64,000 nucleotides of DNA from Shimia sp049116215 (lineage in GTDB: Bacteria; Pseudomonadota; Alphaproteobacteria; Rhodobacterales; Rhodobacteraceae), in assembly GCF_049116215.1 (NCBI RefSeq), contig NZ_JAGDZB010000007.1:186001-250000 (forward strand), written 5' to 3'. Position numbers and translations under genes: made by a program. The notes beneath the pieces were generated by a model. The model was not told the DNA's origin, made no database searches, and was given only the letters and a program-made list of their open reading frames with translations. Position 1 is the stretch's first letter. Every line of letters begins with the position of its first letter. Below are positions 52,788-61,800 of this stretch, one piece after another.

Positions 52788-53674
52788 TTTTCCGTCAGGT
52801 AATCAGCCAGCGTGTCAAACACCAGACGTATGCGTCGACTGGTGTGCAGCTCGCGGTGCGTGGTCAGCCAAATTGGGAATACGATAGGCGCCAAATCGGG
52901 CAAAATCCGCTCAATGCCAGGCGTGGTTTCCGCCACATCGTCAGCCATGGGTGCGATGCCAAACCCCTGCTTGCACATCTCCCAGGCCACCAGCCCGCTG
53001 TCTGATCCGGTGCGGAAGTTGTCCAGATCAATCGGGAAGCCCATCGGTTTGAGATACTCTAACATGCGGGGCACATCACCGGAGCCAATAAAATCATGGT
53101 GTTTGAGATCCGCTACGGTTTTTGGGCGTCCGCGCAAATCCAGATACTCGGTTGACGCGTAGAAATATCCTTTCGCTTCCCGCACCAGTCGCGCGATCAA
53201 ATCCGGTTGCTCCGGTCGCACATGGCGGATGGCGATGTCCGCTTCGCGCCGCATAAGATCCTGCACATCGTCTGACGCAACCACGTCAATAATCAAACGT
53301 GGCGCTTTCACTCGCAGCTCTCGAAGGATTGGGGGCAAAAGATGCACCGAATATACATCCGACGCCGTAATGGCCACACGTCCCTCGACATCCTGATTTT
53401 GCCCGGAAGCCACCAAAGCCACCCGGTCGGCGGCTTCCCGCATGGCGCGGACATGTTCCAAAAGCTCTCCGCCAGCGACGGTCAATTCAAGTGTTCTGCC
53501 GACCCGCTCAAACAGCATAACACCCAAGTCTTCTTCCAACGACGCGACTTGCCGGCCCAAAGTCGGCTGTGTCTGACCAAGCTGACGTGCCGCAGCCGAC
53601 AACGAGCCCTCCTCCGCCGTGGTCAAAAACGCGCGGATGTGGTTCCAGTCAAAGGTGGTCTTGGGATCAATCAT
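52784..53674 (-). CDS. LysR family transcriptional regulator
   Basis: A 296-residue LTTR: N-terminal HTH (FLTTAEEGSLSAAARQLGQTQPTLGRQVASLEEDLGVMLFER, partly given here), then a periplasmic-binding-protein-like effector domain (about 95-290). It is divergent from a methyltransferase gene, with a palindrome in the shared region, so that gene is its likely target. Effector unknown. Confidence 0.9.
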   Translation of the reverse strand: MIDPKTTFDWNHIRAFLTTAEEGSLSAAARQLGQTQPTLGRQVASLEEDLGVMLFERVGRTLELTVAGGELLEHVRAMREAADRVALVASGQNQDVEGRVAITASDVYSVHLLPPILRELRVKAPRLIIDVVASDDVQDLMRREADIAIRHVRPEQPDLIARLVREAKGYFYASTEYLDLRGRPKTVADLKHHDFIGSGDVPRMLEYLKPMGFPIDLDNFRTGSDSGLVAWEMCKQGFGIAPMADDVAETTPGIERILPDLAPIVFPIWLTTHRELHTSRRIRLVFDTLADYLTEN

Positions 53675-53705
53675 GCAAATACGTATATCAACACTGCGAA
53701 TTTCG

Positions 53706-53719
53706 GCAATTTATATTGC
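53706..53719. promoter_or_regulatory. Candidate LysR-type operator
   Basis: GCAAT-TTAT-ATTGC is a perfect inverted repeat in the 86-base gap between the divergent lysR and methyltransferase genes. Confidence 0.55.
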
Positions 53720-53760
53720 ATTCCTGCATAGGTATCTATGTCCTCGAAAGGAGAACAGCC

Positions 53761-54393
53761 ATGCAAGCAGCAGCAAAGTTTTGGGATGGGGTGGCACAGA
53801 AATACGCCAAGTCCGCCATCAGTGACATGCAATCTTATGAGTATACGCTGGGGCGGACACGGTCTTACCTCAAAGAGACCGACGTGGTGATGGAGCTTGG
53901 GTGTGGCACCGCGTCAACAGCCATCAAACTCGCGGACGCCGTGACCGAGATGGTAGCGACGGATGTGTCGTCAGGCATGTTGGAGGTTGGCCGGGAGCGG
54001 GTGAACGAAGCCGGCGCCAAAAACATCCGCCTGGTCCAAGCCACGCCGGAAAGCGCGCCGGAAGGTCCGTTTGATGTGGTGTTGGCACACAACCTCATCC
54101 ACCTCCTGGAAGATGGCGACATAGCAGTAGCCGAGATCGCCAAACGGGTGAAACCGGGCGGGCTATTCATCAGCAAAACCCCATGCCTGAGCGAGAACAT
54201 GCGCTCCATAAAGTTTCGCCTTTTGAAAACGGCAATTCCGTTGATGCAATTTTTTGGCAAAGCCCCGTTTGTGCGGTTCTTTTCCATTGCTGAGTTGGAG
54301 CGTTCGATCACCGACGCAGGGTTTCGCATCATCGAAAGTGGAAATTTTCCCGCCGACCCGCCCAGCCGCTATCTGGTGGCACGCAAGCTTTGA
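53761..54393 (+). CDS. Class I SAM-dependent methyltransferase (divergent from lysR)
   Basis: A 210-residue methyltransferase: motif I VVMELGCGTASTAIKLA, ATDVSSGM, and AKRVKPGGLFISKTPCL, followed by a helical insertion (SIKFRLLKTAIPLMQFF) that could contact a lipid-like or aromatic substrate. AAAGGAG precedes the ATG at 53761; the frame upstream lies in lysR. Target of the divergent LysR by position. Confidence 0.87.
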   Translation: MQAAAKFWDGVAQKYAKSAISDMQSYEYTLGRTRSYLKETDVVMELGCGTASTAIKLADAVTEMVATDVSSGMLEVGRERVNEAGAKNIRLVQATPESAPEGPFDVVLAHNLIHLLEDGDIAVAEIAKRVKPGGLFISKTPCLSENMRSIKFRLLKTAIPLMQFFGKAPFVRFFSIAELERSITDAGFRIIESGNFPADPPSRYLVARKL

Positions 54394-54484
54394 CCGGCGG
54401 CATTTGAAACTGCTTCAAGTCGTGAGGGATTGGAGCACAGCGCCGGACAGGTTATGACCTTGCGCAAGCAAGAGAGGATACCCC

Positions 54485-54937
54485 ATGAGCCTAAACGTCT
54501 ACCTGTCCGGCGAAATTCACACTGACTGGCGAGAACAAATCACCAAGGGGGCTGCTGATCTCGATGTCAGCTTCAACAGCCCTGTCACCAACCATGAGGC
54601 GTCCGATGACTGCGGCGTCGCCATTTTGGGCACCGAAGAGAACAAGTACTGGCACGACCACAAAGGCGCGATGGTGAACGCTATTCGCACACGCAAAGGC
54701 ATTGAAGACGCGGATGTTGTCGTGGTGCGGTTTGGCGAGAAATACCGCCAGTGGAACGCCGCCTTTGATGCGGGCTATGCAGCGGCACTTGGCAAGTCCA
54801 TCATTGTCCTGTCGATGCCGGATCAGCAGCACGCGCTCAAAGAAGTGCATGCCGCAGCTTTGGCCGTGGCAGAAGAACCCGCGCAAGTTGTTGAAATCCT
54901 GCGCTACGTCCTGACAAGCGAACTGCCAAACAGCTAA
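54485..54937 (+). CDS. YtoQ family protein
   Basis: A 150-residue protein matching the YtoQ family: NVYLSGEIHTDWREQI, SPVTNHEASDDCG, NKYWHDHKGAMVNAIRTR and DADVVVVRFGEKYRQWNAAFDAGYAAALGK. The fold is related to nucleoside 2-deoxyribosyltransferases, but the activity is unknown. AGAGGA lies before the ATG. Confidence 0.9.
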   Translation: MSLNVYLSGEIHTDWREQITKGAADLDVSFNSPVTNHEASDDCGVAILGTEENKYWHDHKGAMVNAIRTRKGIEDADVVVVRFGEKYRQWNAAFDAGYAAALGKSIIVLSMPDQQHALKEVHAAALAVAEEPAQVVEILRYVLTSELPNS

Positions 54938-55030
54938 GTCCGCTGAGCGGTAGCTGCGCGCTTACGTCGCGTTAGACTTGCCTGATGAAATTGCCCCCTC
55001 CTAGGCTAAGGTTCAGCACGGGAGGGTGGC

Positions 55031-56635
55031 ATGGAATTTGACTACATCATCGTGGGCGGTGGATCCGCTGGATGTGTGCTTGCCGCGCGTCTCAGTGAAG
55101 ATCCCAAGACCACTGTCTGCTTGATTGAAGCTGGCCGCAAAGGCGAAAGCATCTTTATCCGCGCACCGGCATTGATCGCTGCCATGATTTCTGGCCGGCC
55201 CAAGATCAACAACTGGGCGCTCAAGACCGTTCCGCAGAAACAGCTCAACAATCGCCGCGGTTTTCAACCGCGCGGGAAAGCCTTGGGCGGCAGCTCAGCC
55301 ATCAATGCTATGCTGTACGTGCGGGGGCATAAATCTGACTATGATGAATGGGCGCAACTTGGGTGTGACGGGTGGGACTGGGACAGCGTTCTACCGTATT
55401 TCAAAAAATCGGAAGGCAACCAACGTGGGGGCGATGCCCTGCACGGTGACGATGGCCCCCTCCAAGTGGGGGATCAGGCTGAACCGCGCGCCATCAATGA
55501 TGCCTTTATCGCGGCCTGCAACGCCCATCAAATTCGCACCAACACTGATTTTAATGGACCGGAACAGGAAGGCGCCGGGCATTATCAGGTCACACAATTC
55601 TTTGACGGCACCCACAAAGGCGAGCGCTGCTCGGCGGCGGCGGCGTACTTGCGTGACAGCCTGCATCGGCCAAATTTAACGGTCTACACTAAAACGCTGG
55701 CGCGCAAGGTGCTCATGGAAAAGAGCCGTGCGGTTGGCTTGGAGATAGAACGCAAAGGAAACGTCGAGGCACTGAAGGCCAAGAAGGAGGTCATTGTTTC
55801 CAGCGGGGCGTTTGGCTCACCTCAACTCCTGTTGCTGTCAGGCATTGGACCACGAGAGGAAGTCGAGCAACACGGCATTTCCTTGGTCCACGATTTGCCG
55901 GGGGTCGGACAAAACCTACAAGATCACCTCGACCACATCCTGAGCTATCGCAACAAAAAGAAGGACACCGTTGGCCTGACACCCTCCGGTTTGGCAAAAA
56001 TGACCAAGGCGGCATTGCGCTGGCGAAAAACCGGGACCGGGCTGTTTGCCTCTCCATTTGCCGAAAGCGGCGCGTTTTTCAAAACGGATCCGAGCCTAGA
56101 GAAGCCCGACATTCAGCTGCACTTTGTTGTCGGGATTGTTGACGACCATAACCGAAAGATGCACCTGCCATATGGCTACAGTTGCCACGTGTGCGTGCTG
56201 CGCCCACAGAGTCGCGGCACGGTTACGTTGCGCTCATCAGACCCCTCCAAGCCGCCCAAAATTGACCCGCGTTTTCTAGAGGACAACCGGGATCTGCACG
56301 TGTTGAAGAGAGCTGTGAAGATGCTCAACAACATCATGGAAGACAGCGCGTTCGAAGGCTGGCGCGGGGAACGGTATTATGAACATGATGGGACTGATGC
56401 GGCCTGGGAAGCCGACATTCGCGCCCGTGCGGACACAATCTACCATCCGGTTGGCACCTGCAAAATGGGGACCGATGAATTGGCAGTGGTTGACTCGCAC
56501 TGCCGAGTGCGCGGGCTAGAGGGACTTCGGGTTGTGGACGCGTCGATTATACCAACCCTGATTGGCGGAAATACCAATGCGCCCACGATTATGATGGGCG
56601 AGAAGATCGCCGACCTCATCCGCGCAGGCACCTAA
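55031..56635 (+). CDS. GMC family oxidoreductase (choline dehydrogenase-like)
   Basis: A 534-residue FAD-dependent alcohol dehydrogenase. N-terminal FAD motif VGGGSAGCVLAARLSED, GMC signature 1 PRGKALGGSSAINAMLYVRG, signature 2 SSGAFGSPQLLLLSGIGP, and the catalytic-site HPVGTCKMG and final GNTNAPTIMMGEKIAD. Substrate unknown: choline, other alcohols or polyols. GGGAGG precedes the ATG. A second, related gene begins at 63286. Confidence 0.92.
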   Translation: MEFDYIIVGGGSAGCVLAARLSEDPKTTVCLIEAGRKGESIFIRAPALIAAMISGRPKINNWALKTVPQKQLNNRRGFQPRGKALGGSSAINAMLYVRGHKSDYDEWAQLGCDGWDWDSVLPYFKKSEGNQRGGDALHGDDGPLQVGDQAEPRAINDAFIAACNAHQIRTNTDFNGPEQEGAGHYQVTQFFDGTHKGERCSAAAAYLRDSLHRPNLTVYTKTLARKVLMEKSRAVGLEIERKGNVEALKAKKEVIVSSGAFGSPQLLLLSGIGPREEVEQHGISLVHDLPGVGQNLQDHLDHILSYRNKKKDTVGLTPSGLAKMTKAALRWRKTGTGLFASPFAESGAFFKTDPSLEKPDIQLHFVVGIVDDHNRKMHLPYGYSCHVCVLRPQSRGTVTLRSSDPSKPPKIDPRFLEDNRDLHVLKRAVKMLNNIMEDSAFEGWRGERYYEHDGTDAAWEADIRARADTIYHPVGTCKMGTDELAVVDSHCRVRGLEGLRVVDASIIPTLIGGNTNAPTIMMGEKIADLIRAGT

Positions 56636-56638
56636 AAT

Positions 56639-56656
56639 GGGGAGCCTAAGCTCCCC
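56639..56656 (-). terminator. Terminator between GMC and GST genes
   Basis: GGGGAGC / GCTCCCC with a 4-base loop; a short ATTTT follows on the minus strand, so it may end the GST transcript and also the GMC one. Confidence 0.6.
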
Positions 56657-56664
56657 TCGTGTGC

Positions 56665-57369
56665 TTAAGCCGGAACGGCTGGTGTTTTCAGACCACCCTG
56701 CACTGCCGGACGGGCCAAGAAGCGCTCCAGGTAGGCGTTGACGCTTGGATAGCCTCCCCAGCCAACCGCATCTTTTGCCCCATAATAATCCAAGGCACGG
56801 AGCCAGGGCGCGGTGGCGATATCCGCAATCGAGTACGTGCCGGTGATCCAGTCGCGCCCTTCCAGCTGTTTCTCCAGCACGGACAGCAACCGTTTGGCCT
56901 CATTCTGATAGCGTTCGCGTGGACGCGGGTCTTCGATCTCGGCGCCGGCAAATTTGGTGAAAAAGCCAAGCTGGCCAAACATCGGGCCAACGCCAGCCAT
57001 CTGGAACATGACCCACTGGATGGCTTCATATTTTTCGGCCGGTGTGCTGCCAATCAGCTTGCCGGTTTTTTCCGCCAAATAGATCAGGATGGCGCCGCTT
57101 TCGAACAAGCTCAGCGGCTGCCCATCCGGGCCATCAGGGTCAATGATGGCCGGGATCTTGTTATTAGGGTTCAGCGCCAAGAACTCAGGGCTTTTGACAT
57201 CTGCATCACTCAACGTGACCAAATGGGCCTCATACGGCAGGCCAATTTCCTCCAGCATGATCGAGACCTTCACACCGTTTGGCGTTGGGAAAGCATAAAG
57301 CTGCAAAACACTTGGGTCGTTTGCCGCCCAGCGGCTGTTGATCGGGTGGTCCGTGACAGTTGTCATCAT
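56665..57369 (-). CDS. Glutathione S-transferase family protein
   Basis: A 234-residue GST with an N-terminal thioredoxin fold (VLQLYAFPTPNGVKVSIMLEEIGLPY) and a C-terminal helical domain (WVMFQMAGVGPMFGQLGFF). PNNKIPAIIDPDG and SLFESGAILIYLAEKTG are GSH-binding motifs, as in YfcG/Ure2p-like GSTs. GGAGAG lies before a double ATG. Substrate unknown. Confidence 0.92.
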   Translation of the reverse strand: MMTTVTDHPINSRWAANDPSVLQLYAFPTPNGVKVSIMLEEIGLPYEAHLVTLSDADVKSPEFLALNPNNKIPAIIDPDGPDGQPLSLFESGAILIYLAEKTGKLIGSTPAEKYEAIQWVMFQMAGVGPMFGQLGFFTKFAGAEIEDPRPRERYQNEAKRLLSVLEKQLEGRDWITGTYSIADIATAPWLRALDYYGAKDAVGWGGYPSVNAYLERFLARPAVQGGLKTPAVPA

Positions 57370-57522
57370 TTCTCTCCTGTTGCGCGTTAGGGGATAGATA
57401 AGGGCTTTTTCCCATCACACCACCGCGCTATTCGTGCAAATCAGAGCATATACCTGTGCGCATGTGCAGAGTAAGCTCATCAAATAACGCCCAAAAAGGG
57501 CACGTTAATCGGGGGAAGTCCG

Positions 57523-58329
57523 TTGGAATCCATTGTAGAACAGGCACAGGGCTTTGGCCCCTTGCTGATCACCGCAGCCAAAGCTTTGGTTGTCTTGATT
57601 ATTGGTTGGATGGTGGCAGGTGCGATCAGCCGCATGGTGCGCAACCGTGTAAACAATACACCAGAAATTGATGCAACGCTTGGCAACTTTGCCGCCAGCA
57701 TCGTGCGCTGGGTCATCTTGTTGATGGTGCTGGTCGCCATCTTGGGTATTTTTGGCATTGAAGCCACGTCATTGGTCGCAATGATGGGCGCAGCCACATT
57801 GGCCATTGGTCTGGCTTTGCAAGGCACGCTTGCCGATCTGGCCGCTGGCTTTATGCTCATCCTGTTCCGTCCTTACAAAATTGGGCAGTATGTTGATGTT
57901 GGTGGCACTGCTGGCACAGTTGTTGACCTGAACCTGTTCGTGACCGAGTTGGTCACCCCGGACAATGTCCAAATCATCATCCCAAATGGTCAGGCTTGGG
58001 GTTCCGTCATCACCAACTTCTCCGCGCATGAAACCCGTCGTGTGGATGTGGTGTTCGGCATTGACTACGGTGACGACGCCGAAAAAGCCAAACAGATCAT
58101 TCTGGACACAGCCAACGCGGACGAGCGTGTGCTGAAAGACCCAGAGGCCTGGGCCCGCGTGACCAACCTGGGTGACAGCTCGGTGGACATCACCATGCGC
58201 GTTTGGTGTGTGGCGGACGATTTCTGGGAACTGAAGTTTGGTCTGACACAAGCGATCAAAGAAGCCTTCGACAAAGACGGCATTTCGATCCCTTACCCAC
58301 ACACCGTAGAAATCAAGCGCGAAGCTTAA
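57523..58329 (+). CDS. Small-conductance mechanosensitive channel (MscS family)
   Basis: A 268-residue inner membrane channel: three hydrophobic helices (about 15-35, 62-82 and 88-112; TM3 is rich in Gly and Ala, AMMGAATLAIGLALQGTLADLAAG), then the MscS beta domain (RPYKIGQYVDVGGTAGTVVDLNLF, IIPNGQAWGSVITNFS) and a C-terminal alpha/beta part. It releases solutes on osmotic downshock. The start is a TTG with GGGGGAAG 4 bases upstream. Closed by a terminator. Confidence 0.93.
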   Translation: MESIVEQAQGFGPLLITAAKALVVLIIGWMVAGAISRMVRNRVNNTPEIDATLGNFAASIVRWVILLMVLVAILGIFGIEATSLVAMMGAATLAIGLALQGTLADLAAGFMLILFRPYKIGQYVDVGGTAGTVVDLNLFVTELVTPDNVQIIIPNGQAWGSVITNFSAHETRRVDVVFGIDYGDDAEKAKQIILDTANADERVLKDPEAWARVTNLGDSSVDITMRVWCVADDFWELKFGLTQAIKEAFDKDGISIPYPHTVEIKREA

Positions 58330-58345
58330 TGCTTCCAAGCGTGGA

Positions 58346-58373
58346 AAAGGCGGCCAAAGGGGCCGCCTTTTTT
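58346..58373 (+). terminator. Terminator of the mscS-type gene
   Basis: AAAGGCGGCC / GGCCGCCTTT, a 10-base perfect stem, with T6 after it. Confidence 0.93.
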
Positions 58374-58380
58374 GTTTGCG

Positions 58381-58662
58381 CTACATGAGAATGATGTTTG
58401 AAGATCCAGACTCTTCGCGCAGGGCGTGCACCTCTGCCAGCTCCGGATCGTTGATCCACGCTTTGGCAGCCGCGCGATCCGGAAAGGTCAGGATCACAGC
58501 CACAGTGGGGGCAGTTGCGGTCCCTTCGATCACCTCAGAGTCCTTGGACACTTCCAAAGGTGCACCGCCATGCCTCTTAAGCGCGTCCCCTGCCCGCTCG
58601 CGATAGGCGGCAAAGCTGTCGGGATTGGTGATGGTCAGATTGACAAATGCGTATGCGGTCAT
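58381..58662 (-). CDS. DUF1330 domain protein
   Basis: A 93-residue protein of the DUF1330 dimeric ferredoxin-like family: MTAYAFVNLTITNPDSFAAYRERAG at the start, GGAPLEVSKDSEVIEG, VILTFPDRAAAKAWINDPE. AAGGAG lies 6 bases before the ATG at 58662. Divergent from lysR at 58758, with a palindrome between them, so likely its target. Role unknown. Confidence 0.88.
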   Translation of the reverse strand: MTAYAFVNLTITNPDSFAAYRERAGDALKRHGGAPLEVSKDSEVIEGTATAPTVAVILTFPDRAAAKAWINDPELAEVHALREESGSSNIILM

Positions 58663-58726
58663 TTTGAACTCCTTAGCGTGTACCCGCATAAGTAAGGGTC
58701 TCAGCTTGAGAAAAAACGATCATTGA

Positions 58727-58743
58727 TGCACATCGCTTGTGCA
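58727..58743. promoter_or_regulatory. Candidate LysR box
   Basis: TGCACA-TCGCT-TGTGCA, a perfect 6-base inverted repeat with a 5-base spacer, in the divergent region between DUF1330 and lysR. Confidence 0.65.
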
Positions 58744-58757
58744 AATATGGTCACCCC

Positions 58758-59633
58758 ATGCTAAATTGGGATGACCTGAAATTTGTACTGGAGACCGCGC
58801 GCAATGGCGGAACAAGCGGCGCGGCCCGTGCTTTGGGTGTGAACCACGCCACCGTTGCCCGGCGCATCACGGCCGCGGAAGAGGCCCTTGGGACACGGCT
58901 GTTTGATCGCCTGGCCAGCGGGTATGTCCCAACAGAAGCCGGTTTGGAAGCGGTGCGCACCGCCGAATCGATGTCCAGCTTAGAACGCGGGTTGGATCGG
59001 CAGATTGCGGCACGAGACACAACGGTCAGCGGACCCCTGAAGGTCACAGCTTCAGAGCTGATCATTGAGCGTGTTCTGGCCCCTATTGTCGCGGATTTTG
59101 TCGCTGACCATCCAGAAATCGATCTGACGTTGCTGGCGACAAACGACACGCTCAATCTGGCACAACGAGAGGCGGATGTTGCGATCCGGTTTGCCAAAAC
59201 ACCACCAGACACATTGGTGGGCCGGCGCCTGTTTGATTTGAAGGGGGCTGTTTATGCCAACCGTGATGTGTTGGCGCGCGATCAAGGCGGAGCGGCGCCT
59301 TTGGATTGGATTCGATTTGCCCATTGGCCGGGACCACCTGCCGAAATCAGAGCCATTCGGCCCAACTTAAACACACGATTGACCGTGGATGACATGAGTG
59401 CCGCCATTGGCGCGGCCCGTGCAGGCATAGGAGCAACGCGCATGGCTTGCTTCTTGGGGGATACTGATCCGCAGTTGGCGCGGGTGCCGGACCTGCCGCT
59501 GTTTACGCAGGCGCCGCTGTGGATTTTGACCCACGCGGATCTGCGCCGCGTGCCTCGGGTCCGGGCGTTCACAGAGTTTGCTGCAGCGCGGCTAAAAGCG
59601 CTGCAGCCGTTGTTTGAAGGGATGACCCCTTAA
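58758..59633 (+). CDS. LysR family transcriptional regulator
   Basis: A 291-residue LTTR; HTH in TARNGGTSGAARALGVNHATVARRI and effector domain (about 90-285). The ATG at 58758 is chosen; a TTG at 58737 lies in the palindrome. Divergent from the DUF1330 gene. Its stop overlaps ald by 4 bases on the other strand. Effector unknown. Confidence 0.9.
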   Translation: MLNWDDLKFVLETARNGGTSGAARALGVNHATVARRITAAEEALGTRLFDRLASGYVPTEAGLEAVRTAESMSSLERGLDRQIAARDTTVSGPLKVTASELIIERVLAPIVADFVADHPEIDLTLLATNDTLNLAQREADVAIRFAKTPPDTLVGRRLFDLKGAVYANRDVLARDQGGAAPLDWIRFAHWPGPPAEIRAIRPNLNTRLTVDDMSAAIGAARAGIGATRMACFLGDTDPQLARVPDLPLFTQAPLWILTHADLRRVPRVRAFTEFAAARLKALQPLFEGMTP

Positions 59634-60748
59634 GATTTCAATGCCAGCGATGGCGAGATCACATCAATGCCCAGCGCTTTGCCAACTGCGTAATAGGTCA
59701 ACTGACCTGCATGCACGTTTAGGCCGTTCAGCAGATGTGGGTCATCTTCGCAGGCCTGTTTCCAGCCTTTGTTGGCCAGGTTGAGCAAAAACGGCAGTGT
59801 CGCATTGCCCAGCGCCTGCGTGGAGGTGCGCGCAACCGCACCCGGCATGTTGGCCACACAGTAGTGCATGACGCCGTCAACTTCGTAGATCGGATCTGCG
59901 TGCGTCGTGGCGCGGGAGGTTTCAAAACACCCGCCTTGGTCGATGGCAACGTCTACCAGCACCGCACCGGGTTTCATTTCAGAAAGCTGCGCGCGGGCCA
60001 CCAGCTTTGGCGCTGCCGCACCCGGGATCAGAACCGCGCCAATCACCATATCAGCCTCACGCACCAAATCAGCTGTCGCACCGGCGGTGGAATACTGGTT
60101 TTTAAATGTGCCACCATAGACGTCGTCAAGATACCGCAAACGCGGCAAGGATCGATCCAACACGGTCACATCTGCGCCCATGCCCGCTGCAATTTTCGCC
60201 GCGTGTGTACCAACCACACCGCCACCGATCACAACAACTTTGGCCGGTGCCACGCCAGGCACGCCGCCCATGAGCACGCCGCGACCCCCATTGGCTTTTT
60301 GCAGGGTGTATGCCCCGACCTGTGGCGCAAGACGACCAGCAACTTCAGACATTGGAGCCAGCAATGGCAAGCCACCACGATCATCCGTCACGGTTTCATA
60401 GGCAATTGCGGTACATCCGCTTTCCAGCAAATCGACAGTTTGCTCCGGGTCCGGTGCCAGGTGCAGGTAGGTAAACAGCAACTGACCTTCGCGAAGCATC
60501 TTGCGCTCCACAGCCTGAGGTTCTTTCACCTTCACGATCATATCGGCTTGGGCAAAGACCTCCTCTGCGGTGCCGATCATTTTCGCACCAGCAGCAACGT
60601 AGTCTTCGTCGGTGAAGCCAGCGCCAACACCAGCACCAGACTGGATCAGCACCTCGTGACCGTGATTAACCGCTTCACGCGCCGCATCAGGTGTCATACC
60701 AACGCGGAATTCCTGGGGTTTGATTTCTGTGGGGCAACCGATTTTCAT
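59630..60748 (-). CDS. ald: Alanine dehydrogenase
   Basis: A 372-residue enzyme that converts L-alanine and NAD+ to pyruvate, ammonium and NADH. Start MKIGCPTEIKPQEFRVGMTPDAAREAV, LLFTYLHLAPD with catalytic His, GGVPGVAPAKVVVIGGGVVGTHAA (NAD-binding), and NMPGAVARTSTQALGNATLPF. GGAGA precedes the ATG. Divergent from an Lrp-type regulator, a usual partner of ald. Confidence 0.95.
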   Translation of the reverse strand: MKIGCPTEIKPQEFRVGMTPDAAREAVNHGHEVLIQSGAGVGAGFTDEDYVAAGAKMIGTAEEVFAQADMIVKVKEPQAVERKMLREGQLLFTYLHLAPDPEQTVDLLESGCTAIAYETVTDDRGGLPLLAPMSEVAGRLAPQVGAYTLQKANGGRGVLMGGVPGVAPAKVVVIGGGVVGTHAAKIAAGMGADVTVLDRSLPRLRYLDDVYGGTFKNQYSTAGATADLVREADMVIGAVLIPGAAAPKLVARAQLSEMKPGAVLVDVAIDQGGCFETSRATTHADPIYEVDGVMHYCVANMPGAVARTSTQALGNATLPFLLNLANKGWKQACEDDPHLLNGLNVHAGQLTYYAVGKALGIDVISPSLALKS

Positions 60749-60884
60749 GCGCCGTCTCCAATGTAAACTAGGATCACCTTAGGAAGCTTCGACACGAAGT
60801 TGCTTGAAATTTAGGCAGTTTAAGAACTCGCGATTGCAAGAACCTTCGAATACTGTATTCAAACGCGCAAGGAGCTTTCGCCAT

Positions 60885-61343
60885 ATGTCACTTGATCAAA
60901 CAGATCGTCGGATTCTCACCGTCTTGCAAAAACAAGGTCGGATTTCAAACGCCGAGCTTGCCGAGCGTGTAAACCTGTCCCAATCCGCCTGCCACCGCCG
61001 TGTGCATCGGCTGGAGAAAGACGGCTACATCAAGGACTATGTTGCGCTTCTGGATCCGCGCAAATTGGATGTGCCCACAACGGTGTTTGTCGAAATCACC
61101 CTCTCTGGTCAAGCCGATGAGGTGCTGGATGCGTTTGAAAAAGCTGTGTCACGTATTCCCGATGTTCTGGAATGCCACCTTATGGCCGGCACAGCGGACT
61201 ACATTCTAAAAGTTGTGGCGGAAAACACCGACGACTTTGCCCGCATCCACCGGCGACACCTCGCGCGCCTGCCCGGCGTGGCTCAGATGCAATCCAGTTT
61301 TGCGCTGCGCACTGTGTTCAAAACCACGGCTCTGCCGGTTTAA
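60885..61343 (+). CDS. Lrp/AsnC family regulator of ald
   Basis: A 152-residue regulator: HTH (LDQTDRRILTVLQKQGRISNAELAERVNLSQSACHRRVHRLEKDG) and a C-terminal RAM domain with LLDPRKLDVPTTVFVEI and HLMAGTADYILKVVAENTDDF. AAGGAG lies 10 bases before the ATG. The divergent ald suggests alanine-responsive control (by analogy with other Ald/Lrp pairs). A sequence of 136 bases between the two genes should hold its sites, but no clear palindrome was fixed. Confidence 0.9.
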   Translation: MSLDQTDRRILTVLQKQGRISNAELAERVNLSQSACHRRVHRLEKDGYIKDYVALLDPRKLDVPTTVFVEITLSGQADEVLDAFEKAVSRIPDVLECHLMAGTADYILKVVAENTDDFARIHRRHLARLPGVAQMQSSFALRTVFKTTALPV

Positions 61344-61355
61344 TTTCACAACAGC

Positions 61356-61382
61356 TGTCACAAACTCAGGGCCTGCATCGTC
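61356..61382 (+). promoter_or_regulatory. Candidate ECF41-type promoter
   Basis: TGTCACA (61356-61362) and CGTC (61379-61382) are separated by 16 bases, matching the motif known for ECF41 sigma factors. It lies 28 bases before the gene at 61411, the first of a three-gene unit that ends with the sigma factor. Confidence 0.8.
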
Positions 61383-61410
61383 TTCTTTACAACACAAAGG
61401 AGACCAAACC

Positions 61411-61800
61411 ATGAGCAGACCCCTTTTGTATGGGTTGTCCATCTACTTTTTCACAAATGCAGCCCTCATGTGGGCGGCACCGCAATTTTGGTATGAAATG
61501 GTGCCAGGCGTGCTGCAGACTGGCGGCTTTAACAGCCACTTTATCCGCGATGTTGCGCTGGCTTTTGTTGTATCCGCGCTCGCCCTCGCCTCTGCGGCCC
61601 ACCTCAGAGATCAAAGGCTGGCCCTGTTTGGTGCAGCCTGGCCGGGGTTACATGCAGTGTTCCACATCTGGATTTGGGCGATGCACCGGGAGGCCACAAT
61701 CGACCTGATTTCCCTGACCAACCTGCTGGGCATTCAAGTGCCAGCCTGGGCCGCGTTTTACGCAGCGATCCAACTCAACACCGAGGAGGCATCCCAATGA
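61411..61800 (+). CDS. Four-TM membrane protein, first gene of the ECF41 unit
   Basis: A 129-residue integral membrane protein with hydrophobic segments at about 5-24, 45-64, 70-93 and 102-122. AAAGGAG lies before the ATG. The stop overlaps the next gene (ATGA). Not recognised as a named family; it has the size and four-helix form of DoxX- or DUF4345-type proteins. By position it should be controlled by the ECF41 promoter just upstream. Confidence 0.75.
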   Translation: MSRPLLYGLSIYFFTNAALMWAAPQFWYEMVPGVLQTGGFNSHFIRDVALAFVVSALALASAAHLRDQRLALFGAAWPGLHAVFHIWIWAMHREATIDLISLTNLLGIQVPAWAAFYAAIQLNTEEASQ

